Below, piece by piece: positions 6,772-11,567 of a stretch of DNA of 11,567 bases. Under the pieces are notes generated by a model. It was given only the letters and a program-made list of their open reading frames with translations, was not told the DNA's origin and did not search any database. The stretch is taken from NCBI GenBank assembly GCA_013698395.1, contig JACCUZ010000018.1:1-11567 (forward strand). Reading direction: 5' to 3'. How positions within the stretch are numbered: the stretch's first letter is position 1; the number at the start of each line of letters is the position of its first letter. Source of the stretch: Sporichthyaceae bacterium (GTDB taxonomy: Bacteria > Actinomycetota > Actinomycetes > JACCUZ01). The position numbers were made by a program, and so were the translations under genes.

Positions 6772-9120
6772 GTGGGTGACCGGTCCGCCGACGACCGGCT
6801 GGCGACCCTGCTGGCGGCGGGGGGCCGGCGGGACCGGCTGACTCACGTCGAGCGGGTACCCGCGCGGGAGGGAGTACGCAGGGCCTGGCCGCCCTGGGTC
6901 CATGCCGACCTTGTCGGTGCCCTCACCCGGATCGGGGTCGAGGCCCCGTGGTCGCACCAGGTGGAGGCCGCCGAGCTGGTGCGGGCCGGCCGGTCCGCTG
7001 TGGTGGCGACCGGCACGGCTTCGGGCAAGTCGCTGTGCTACCTCATCCCGGCCCTGACCGCCGCCCTCGAGGGGTCGGGCGACCCGGGGCTGGAGCGGAC
7101 ACCCACGACGCTCTACCTCTCGCCGACCAAGTCGCTCGCCGCCGACCAGCTCCGGGCGCTGACAGCGCTGCGCCTCCCAGGGATCCGCGCCGCGGCCTTC
7201 GACGGGGACACCCCGACCGAGTCCCGGGACTGGGTCCGCCGGCACGCGTCGTACGTCCTGACCAACCCGGACATGCTGCACCGCTCGATCCTGCCCGGGC
7301 ACCAGCGGTGGGCCCGCTTCCTGCGGGATCTGCGTTACGTCGTCGTCGACGAGTGCCACCGCTACCGCGGGGTGTTCGGCTCGCACGTTGCGTCGGTGCT
7401 GAGACGGCTGCAACGAGTGTGCGCGCACTACGGCAGCTCGCCGGTGTTCGTGCTCGCGTCCGCCACGGTCTCGGACCCGGAGCTCTCCGGCGCGCGGCTC
7501 GTTGGGCACGAGGTGGTGCCGGTGACCACCGACGGCTCGCCCCGCGGTGAGCTCCTGTTCGCCTTGTGGGAGCCACCGCTGACCAACCTGGCCGGCGAGC
7601 ACGAGGCGCCCGTACGCCGGTCCGCGACCGCTGAGGTCGCCGACCTGCTGACCGACCTGGTCGCGGCGGGCACCCGGACGGTGGCCTTCGTCCGCTCCCG
7701 CCGGGCCGCGGAGACAGTCGCCTCGACGGCCCGCCGGTTGCTGGGAGAGGTGGACCCCTCCCTGGTGGACCGGGTCGCGGCGTACCGGGCCGGCTACCTG
7801 CCGGAGGAGCGGCGCGCCCTGGAGGCCGCCCTTCAGTCCGGAGTGCTGCTGGGAGTCGCCTCGACGACAGCGCTCGAGCTGGGGGTTGACGTCGCCGGTC
7901 TGGACGTGGTGCTGCTCGCCGGATGGCCCGGGACCCGGGCATCGCTGTGGCAGCAGGCGGGGCGCGCAGGGCGCGCCGGGCAGGGCGCGCTCGCGGTACT
8001 GGTCGCGCGCGACGACCCGCTGGACACCTACCTGACCCACCACCCGGAGATGCTGTTCGGCCGGCCGGTCGAAGCCACCGTTCTGGACCCCGGGAACCCC
8101 CACGTCCTTGCCCCGCACCTGTGCGCGGCCGCGGCGGAACTGCCGCTGACCGGCGACGATCTGCTCACCTTCGGGCCCCACGCGAGCGAGGTGGCCGACC
8201 ACCTGGTCGGGCGAGGCCTGCTCAGGCGCCGCCCCACGGGGCTGCACTGGACCCGGCCGGAGCGGGCCAGCGACCTGGCCGACATTCGCGGGGTCGGCGG
8301 CCGGCCGGTGGGGTTGGTCGAGGAGGCGACCGGGCGGCTGCTCGGGACCGTCGACGGCGGTGCTGCCCACACGACCGTGCACGCGGGCGCGGTCTACGTC
8401 CACCAAGGGGAGACCTACCTCGTGAGCGCCCTGGACCTGGACGAACAGGTGGCGATGCTGCGCCCGGCCACCCCGGACTTCACCACAGTCGCCCGCGACG
8501 TGACCGACATATCCGTCGTGGACACATCGACCACGGCGCGGTGGGGGCGCCACGCGGCAGTGGCGCTGGGGACGGTGCAGGTGACCAACCAGGTCGTGTC
8601 GTTCCTTCGCCGTCGCGCTCTCACCGGCGAGGTCATGGGTGAGGAGCCGCTGGACCTACCGCCACGGCACCTGCGCACTCGGGCCGTGTGGTGGACGGTG
8701 GACGTCGAGGGGCTGGCTCTTGCGGGACTGGCGCCAGCCGACGTCCCCGGGTCAGCGCACGCGGCCGAGCACGCGTCGATCGGGCTGCTGCCACTGTTCG
8801 CGACCTGCGACCGCTGGGACATCGGTGGTGTGTCGACCGCCCACCATGCGGATACCGGCCGGATGACCGTGTTCGTCTACGACGGTCACCCGGGTGGCGC
8901 GGGGTTCGCCGAACGGGGGCACACGGCCGCAATGGAGTGGCTGACGGCGACCCGGGACGCGATCGCGGCCTGCGAGTGCGTCGAGGGCTGCCCGTCGTGC
9001 GTGCAGTCGCCCAAGTGTGGCAACGGCAACGATCCGCTGGACAAAGCGGGCGCCGTCCGGTTACTGAATGTGGTGCTACGCAGCGCCACGTGCATAGAAG
9101 GGCGGGCAGCTGGGCAGTAG
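6772..9120 (+). CDS. DEAD/DEAH-box (DECH) superfamily 2 helicase with DUF1998, MrfA/YprA type
   Basis: This 782-residue ATP-dependent DNA helicase resembles Bacillus MrfA (YprA), which acts in mitomycin-type DNA damage repair, and mycobacterial Rv3649. Motifs in order: PWSHQVEA (59-66), Walker A GTASGKS (81-87), SPTKSLAADQ (117-126), TNPDML (164-169), DECH box (193-196), SAT (230-232), FVRSRRAAE (306-314), STTALELGVDV (364-374) and QQAGRAGR (394-401). The C-terminal DUF1998 region carries C734, C736, C740, C743 and C749 in CECVEGCPSCVQSPKC, a likely metal site. GTG at 6772 starts 35 bp after the fusion gene without a good ribosome binding site, so cotranscription is possible. The last 20 codons are unusual and include a TTA at 9061. 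No MrfB-like exonuclease gene is adjacent. A repair role is inferred from the family. Confidence 0.93.
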   Translation: MGDRSADDRLATLLAAGGRRDRLTHVERVPAREGVRRAWPPWVHADLVGALTRIGVEAPWSHQVEAAELVRAGRSAVVATGTASGKSLCYLIPALTAALEGSGDPGLERTPTTLYLSPTKSLAADQLRALTALRLPGIRAAAFDGDTPTESRDWVRRHASYVLTNPDMLHRSILPGHQRWARFLRDLRYVVVDECHRYRGVFGSHVASVLRRLQRVCAHYGSSPVFVLASATVSDPELSGARLVGHEVVPVTTDGSPRGELLFALWEPPLTNLAGEHEAPVRRSATAEVADLLTDLVAAGTRTVAFVRSRRAAETVASTARRLLGEVDPSLVDRVAAYRAGYLPEERRALEAALQSGVLLGVASTTALELGVDVAGLDVVLLAGWPGTRASLWQQAGRAGRAGQGALAVLVARDDPLDTYLTHHPEMLFGRPVEATVLDPGNPHVLAPHLCAAAAELPLTGDDLLTFGPHASEVADHLVGRGLLRRRPTGLHWTRPERASDLADIRGVGGRPVGLVEEATGRLLGTVDGGAAHTTVHAGAVYVHQGETYLVSALDLDEQVAMLRPATPDFTTVARDVTDISVVDTSTTARWGRHAAVALGTVQVTNQVVSFLRRRALTGEVMGEEPLDLPPRHLRTRAVWWTVDVEGLALAGLAPADVPGSAHAAEHASIGLLPLFATCDRWDIGGVSTAHHADTGRMTVFVYDGHPGGAGFAERGHTAAMEWLTATRDAIAACECVEGCPSCVQSPKCGNGNDPLDKAGAVRLLNVVLRSATCIEGRAAGQ

Positions 9121-9144
9121 GCCCGCATCGAAGGGAGTTCCACC

Positions 9145-9750
9145 ATGCTTCTGCTCGGTCTGTTGCTTGTCGTGCTCGCGGCGGCCGTCGCCGTCGGTGC
9201 CATGCTTGACGCGGGCGAGAGCGCCACCGTCGAGATCCTCGGCCAGACCATCACGACGACGATCGCCGGAGTGTTCGTTGCCGGTGCGGCCACCATGCTG
9301 ACGTTCCTCCTCGGTGTCTGGGCCATCTCCGCCTCGATGGGCCGCGCCCGGCGGAAGCGGGCACAGCGCAAGGAGGCCAAGCGCAGCCAGCGCGACTCGG
9401 TGAAGCACCTGGAGGAGGAGCGGGCCGCGTTGCGCGAAGAGAACGAGCGCCTCGCGAGCCAGCTGACAGAGACCCGCCCGGTGAACACGCCAAGTTCGAC
9501 GGCCGCGGGCGCCGGTGTCGGTGGTGCTGCGGGCGCGACCGGGGCGGGCAGCACAGATGCGCATGACCACAGGTCAACCCCCGGCCACGACCACGACCAC
9601 GACCACGACGAGTCGACCACCGGGTCCACCTCGGCCGCTGAGACCAGCGCACCGACGGGATCCACCTCGGGTGACGAGCGGGTGGTCGACCATCACACCG
9701 ACGCCAGCTCCGAGACGAGCACCGGCGGCCGGCACCGCGACCTGCCCTAG
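9145..9750 (+). CDS. Small two-TM protein with coiled coil and His/Asp-rich tail (LapA-like architecture)
   Basis: I do not recognise a characterised family beyond a LapA/DUF1049-like layout. Of 201 residues, two hydrophobic segments (about 1-21 and 38-62) flank a short loop. They are followed by a strongly basic stretch (67-80, RARRKRAQRKEAKR) that should stay cytoplasmic, then a charged coiled coil (about 82-110, with KHLEEERAALREENERLASQL). A low-complexity Ala/Gly/Ser/Thr tail contains HDH and a HDHDHDHDE run (148-156), which could bind metal ions. The last about 90 residues look disordered. AAGGGAG lies about 9 nt before the ATG at 9145. It starts 24 nt after the helicase stop and is probably cotranscribed. 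Its TAG stop overlaps that of the convergent tad gene. Confidence 0.75.
   Translation: MLLLGLLLVVLAAAVAVGAMLDAGESATVEILGQTITTTIAGVFVAGAATMLTFLLGVWAISASMGRARRKRAQRKEAKRSQRDSVKHLEEERAALREENERLASQLTETRPVNTPSSTAAGAGVGGAAGATGAGSTDAHDHRSTPGHDHDHDHDESTTGSTSAAETSAPTGSTSGDERVVDHHTDASSETSTGGRHRDLP
9585..9608 (+). repeat. Tandem hexamer (CCACGA)x4
   Basis: Four exact copies of CCACGA lie in tandem inside the coiled-coil protein gene and encode the His-Asp alternation. Being hexameric, copy-number changes would keep the frame and alter the tail length by two residues per unit. Confidence 0.9.
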
Positions 9751-10199
9751 CGTCGCGAGGGGACCGACCCCACCTGCATCGGCACACCGGCCCGGGCCTG
9801 CGCCCGGGCCGATGGCACGTCAAGAACCCGCAACCAGGAAGCGGGAACTGCCACCTCCACCGCGAGGTCGACGGTGCCGTTCGTGTCTACGACGCAGTCG
9901 GACACCTGAGCGTTCATGGCGGCGGCGACCTCAGCAGCCTCCTGACAGGCAGCGTCGCCGCGGCGCGCTGCCTGGGCCGCAGACAGCGCGGACAGGTCAG
10001 CCGCTGCATCAGCCCGTTGCCGTGTCTCGACCGCCGCCGCCCAGCCCAGCACGCCTAGGGTGCCCGCTAGGACCACCGACACCGCCCAGACCGCAAAGAG
10101 TCCGGCAGAGCCCGCCTCGTGGCGTCCGGCGCGGCGGAGTTCGCATCCCGGCCAGCGTTGCGTGCAGCGCCGCAGCGCGGGCCATCGGCGCGGTGTCAC
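9747..10199 (-). CDS. TadE/TadG-like pilus assembly protein (Rv3654c-like)
   Basis: This 150-residue membrane-anchored protein is the last gene of the tad-type cluster. A basic N-terminus (1-28, Arg-rich) is followed by EAGSAGLFAVWAVSVVLAGTLGVLGWAAAV (28-57), a prepilin-like hydrophobic segment, and then by RQRADAAADLSALSAAQAA (60-78), the sequence typical of the helicase-linked actinobacterial TadE/TadG-like family. C85 and C102 probably form the family's conserved disulphide outside the membrane. There is no von Willebrand A domain, so it is shorter than classical TadG. GTG at 10199 is chosen because it overlaps the upstream TGA as GTGA; a longer frame upstream lacks family sequence. The stop (TAG, complement of 9747-9749) shares CTAG with the convergent gene. 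Confidence 0.82.
   Translation of the reverse strand: MTPRRWPALRRCTQRWPGCELRRAGRHEAGSAGLFAVWAVSVVLAGTLGVLGWAAAVETRQRADAAADLSALSAAQAARRGDAACQEAAEVAAAMNAQVSDCVVDTNGTVDLAVEVAVPASWLRVLDVPSARAQARAGVPMQVGSVPSRR
9788..9811. terminator. Strong GC hairpin, candidate terminator for the helicase operon
   Basis: CGGCCCGGGC (9788-9797) pairs perfectly with GCCCGGGCCG (9802-9811) around a 4-nt CTGC loop. It lies 38 nt past the stop of the plus-strand coiled-coil gene and within the 3' coding part of the convergent TadE/G-like gene. There is no T-run after it, which is common for actinobacterial terminators. It may instead only reflect the Ala/Arg/Gln codons of the minus gene. Confidence 0.45.
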
Positions 10200-10621
10200 G
10201 ATGTCCCGCCGGAGTCCTCGGTGGTGGCCACCACTCGGCCCCCGACGGTCACGGCCGGGCCACCGTCCCAGCCGACAGGTAGCCGCACCTGGCTCCGGAC
10301 CTGGACCGCGACGAGGCCACCGCCGAGGTGCAGGAGAGTTATCCGGGCACCGGCGGGTGCCCGGTCCGCCGTCACCTGGTTGACCCGGCCGGGGAGCTCG
10401 CCGCGGGCTAGCTCTCGTGCACCGCTGCGGGCCGCGTCCAGGCATCGGACGTGCACCGCTGCAGCCGCGACCGCCCAGACGCACAGGACGGTCACGACGA
10501 CAACTGCTGGGAGCGCCAGGGCTAGCTCGGCCGTGACCATGCCCCGCTCAACGCTTCGGTCGGAGCCCCGCGCGCGGCGCCCACAACGGGGACGCCGGCG
10601 CAGGTGCGGGGCCACGATCAC
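10196..10621 (-). CDS. TadE-like minor pilin / pseudopilin
   Basis: Likely a minor pilin of the Flp (tad) system, inserted in the inner membrane and processed by a prepilin peptidase. The 141-residue product has a basic leader, then G27 followed by MVTAELALALPAVVVVTVLCVWAVAAAAV (28-56). Glu at +5 after Gly and a long hydrophobic helix are the TadE-type prepilin signature. The extracellular part (57-141) has RCLDAARSGARELARGE, typical of TadE-like proteins, and a beta-rich end. The start is uncertain: GTG at 10621 lies 6 nt after the upstream gene's stop, and another GTG is at 10615; neither has a strong ribosome binding site, suggesting coupling. Its TGA overlaps the next start. Confidence 0.83.
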   Translation of the reverse strand: MIVAPHLRRRPRCGRRARGSDRSVERGMVTAELALALPAVVVVTVLCVWAVAAAAVHVRCLDAARSGARELARGELPGRVNQVTADRAPAGARITLLHLGGGLVAVQVRSQVRLPVGWDGGPAVTVGGRVVATTEDSGGTS

Positions 10622-10627
10622 GGTCGC

Positions 10628-10810
10628 TCAGAACCCGAGGTTCAGGGCCCGCTCGATGACGCTCTTGAGCAGATCCTGGACCGCGCCGCTGGTCAGCAGC
10701 TTGTAGAGGATGCCTCCGAAGCCACAGGCCGCCACCGTTCCCACGGCGTACTCCGCCGTTGCCATGCCGTCATCCGCGCGCAGACGACGGGCTCCCACGC
10801 GTGCTCGCAT
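10628..10810 (-). CDS. DUF4244 Flp-like prepilin
   Basis: This small protein of 60 residues is the probable major pilin of the tad-type pilus. The leader MRARVGARRLRADDG (1-15) is basic and ends in Gly15. The next residues MATAEY (16-21) fit the Flp prepilin cleavage rule Gly followed by four residues, Glu and Tyr. A hydrophobic helix follows (YAVGTVAACGFGGILYKLL, 21-39), then an amphipathic end SGAVQDLLKSVIERAL. The whole matches the DUF4244 pattern found next to tadE-like genes in actinobacteria. ATG at 10810 has GAAGGAG 7 nt upstream. The strong ribosome binding site and the preceding 154-bp gap fit separately boosted expression relative to tadC. Pilus formation is inferred from the family. 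Confidence 0.9.
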   Translation of the reverse strand: MRARVGARRLRADDGMATAEYAVGTVAACGFGGILYKLLTSGAVQDLLKSVIERALNLGF

Positions 10811-10832
10811 GTGCCCACTCCTTCTCGTTGGT

Positions 10833-10848
10833 GCCGCCGCTCGGCGGC
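10833..10848. promoter_or_regulatory. Hairpin in the leader of the Flp-like gene
   Basis: GCCGCC (10833-10838) and GGCGGC (10843-10848) form a perfect 6-bp stem with a 4-nt loop, 22 nt upstream of the Flp-like start and just before its ribosome binding site (minus strand). It could mark a processing or attenuation point between tadC and the pilin gene, or stabilise the pilin mRNA. No convincing -35/-10 pair was seen in the 154-bp gap. Confidence 0.35.
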
Positions 10849-10964
10849 TGGTCGATGCCGAGTGCTCCCGGCTCCTGACATCAACGGTGCGGCCTGCGCT
10901 GCGCCCCGGGCCGTCGATAGCCGACTCTGTGGACAGGGCAGGGAGTTGCGCTTGCTGTGGAGAG

Positions 10965-11567
10965 TCAGTCCAGGCCGGCCAGGACCTGGCCGGCGACCGA
11001 AGCGACGATCGGCACCACGCCGAGCAGCAGGAACGCGGGCAGGAAACACACGGCGAGCGGCCCCACCGCCCGCACGCCTGCCCGCCGGGCACTGGCCTCG
11101 GCGTCCCACCGCGCCCGTTCCCGTGCGTCGTCGGCGACCGCGGAAACCGTGGCGGCGAGTGGCGCGCCGGTGGCCGACGCCCGAATAAGCGCCCTGGCCA
11201 GGCCGGCCACCGGCCCACCTGATCGGGCGGCGGTGGACCACGCAGCGGAGGGGTCGACGCCAAGCCTCAGCGCGGCAGAGACCGGTCTCAGCTCCGAGCA
11301 CAGGGGCCCAGTCACGGCGTTGCACACCAGCGATAGGGCGGTGGCCGGTGTCGCCCCGGCGTGCAGACAGGTCGCGAGCAGATCGGCGACGAGCGGCAGG
11401 TCACGGGCGATATCGCCAGCGCGCCGGGAAGCGGCCCTCGCTGCGCGGCGAGAGGGAATGAGCAGCACTGCCGCGCCGGCGGCGACGACGACAGCGAGCA
11501 GGCCCAGACCGAGCACCGTCAGCGCGGCCACGAGCACTCCGACCAACGCGGGCGCTCGGCGCAGCAC
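10965..11567 (-). CDS. TadC-like type II secretion system F-domain protein (reaches window edge)
   Basis: This is an inner-membrane platform protein of the tad/Flp assembly machine, analogous to TadC/GspF. The visible 200 residues have an N-terminal hydrophobic segment (about 9-37), a cytoplasmic T2SSF domain with LPLVADLLATCLHAGATPATAL (57-78) and SATGAPLAATVSAVADDARERARWD (131-155), and a C-terminal membrane region (about 167-195, GPLAVCFLPAFLLLGVVPIV). The first codon in view is a GTG exactly at the window end, so the real start may lie outside; TadB/TadC proteins are often longer. The stop is the TGA complementary to 10965-10967. It precedes the pilin genes by 154 bp, and a tadB-like gene and the tadA ATPase would be expected beyond the edge. 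Confidence 0.85.
   Translation of the reverse strand: MLRRAPALVGVLVAALTVLGLGLLAVVVAAGAAVLLIPSRRAARAASRRAGDIARDLPLVADLLATCLHAGATPATALSLVCNAVTGPLCSELRPVSAALRLGVDPSAAWSTAARSGGPVAGLARALIRASATGAPLAATVSAVADDARERARWDAEASARRAGVRAVGPLAVCFLPAFLLLGVVPIVASVAGQVLAGLD

Noticed and set aside
6673..8553. Long minus-strand open frame (626 residues) opposite the helicase
   Set aside because: Composition is Arg/Gly/Gln/Pro-rich without motifs, and the plus strand encodes a complete SF2 helicase.
9585..9608. Tandem CCACGA copies as a CRISPR array or iteron origin
   Set aside because: Units are 6 bp without spacers and lie in a coding sequence in frame, so they are a codon repeat.
9515..10282. Plus-strand frame of 255 residues overlapping the coiled-coil gene end and the tad genes
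   Set aside because: Arg/Pro-rich shadow; the prepilin-like helices and Cys pair on the minus strand are clearly the real products.

Overview
The window is a very GC-rich chromosomal segment from an actinobacterium (Actinomycetota). Coding strands show strong G/C preference at third codon positions and frequent GTG starts with AGGAGG-type ribosome binding sites. The gene order hppA - anti-sigma factor - bldG, then a divergent DUF1998 helicase, then a tad/Flp pilus cluster, is from memory the arrangement of the Streptomyces bldG region and partly of the mycobacterial Rv3649-Rv3660c region. The genus cannot be fixed from this sequence; a differentiating, Streptomyces- or Frankia/Geodermatophilus-like lineage would fit. 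I found no tRNA, rRNA, CRISPR array, IS element or phage gene.

Left part (92-3417, minus strand): bldG (STAS anti-anti-sigma factor) is followed by its anti-sigma kinase partner (HATPase fold, SCO3548/ApgA-like), then by hppA, a K+-independent H+-pumping membrane pyrophosphatase. BldG and the kinase-like protein form a partner-switching pair. hppA has its own leader and is probably a separate transcription unit.

Middle (3418-6736, plus strand): a 259-bp divergent intergenic region carries a TTGACA box, an 18-bp imperfect palindrome and repeated half-sites. It precedes three overlapping genes: an NTF2-like small protein, a TetR-family regulator and a 705-residue fusion of an alpha/beta-hydrolase with a GT-B glycosyltransferase. 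The overlaps (4 nt and 14 nt) indicate one translationally coupled operon, probably autoregulated by the TetR protein. This module sits inside otherwise conserved synteny and is the least characterised part of the window.

Right part (6772-9750, plus strand): a 782-residue superfamily 2 helicase of the MrfA/YprA type with a C-terminal cysteine cluster is followed closely by a small two-TM protein with a coiled coil and a His/Asp-rich tail. From 9747 onward the minus strand carries the end of a tad-type pilus/secretion cluster, in transcription order: TadC-like T2SSF membrane protein (reaching the window edge), a 60-residue DUF4244 Flp-like prepilin, a TadE-like minor pilin and a TadE/G-like protein. 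The last gene meets the coiled-coil gene tail to tail, and the two stop codons share one CTAG.
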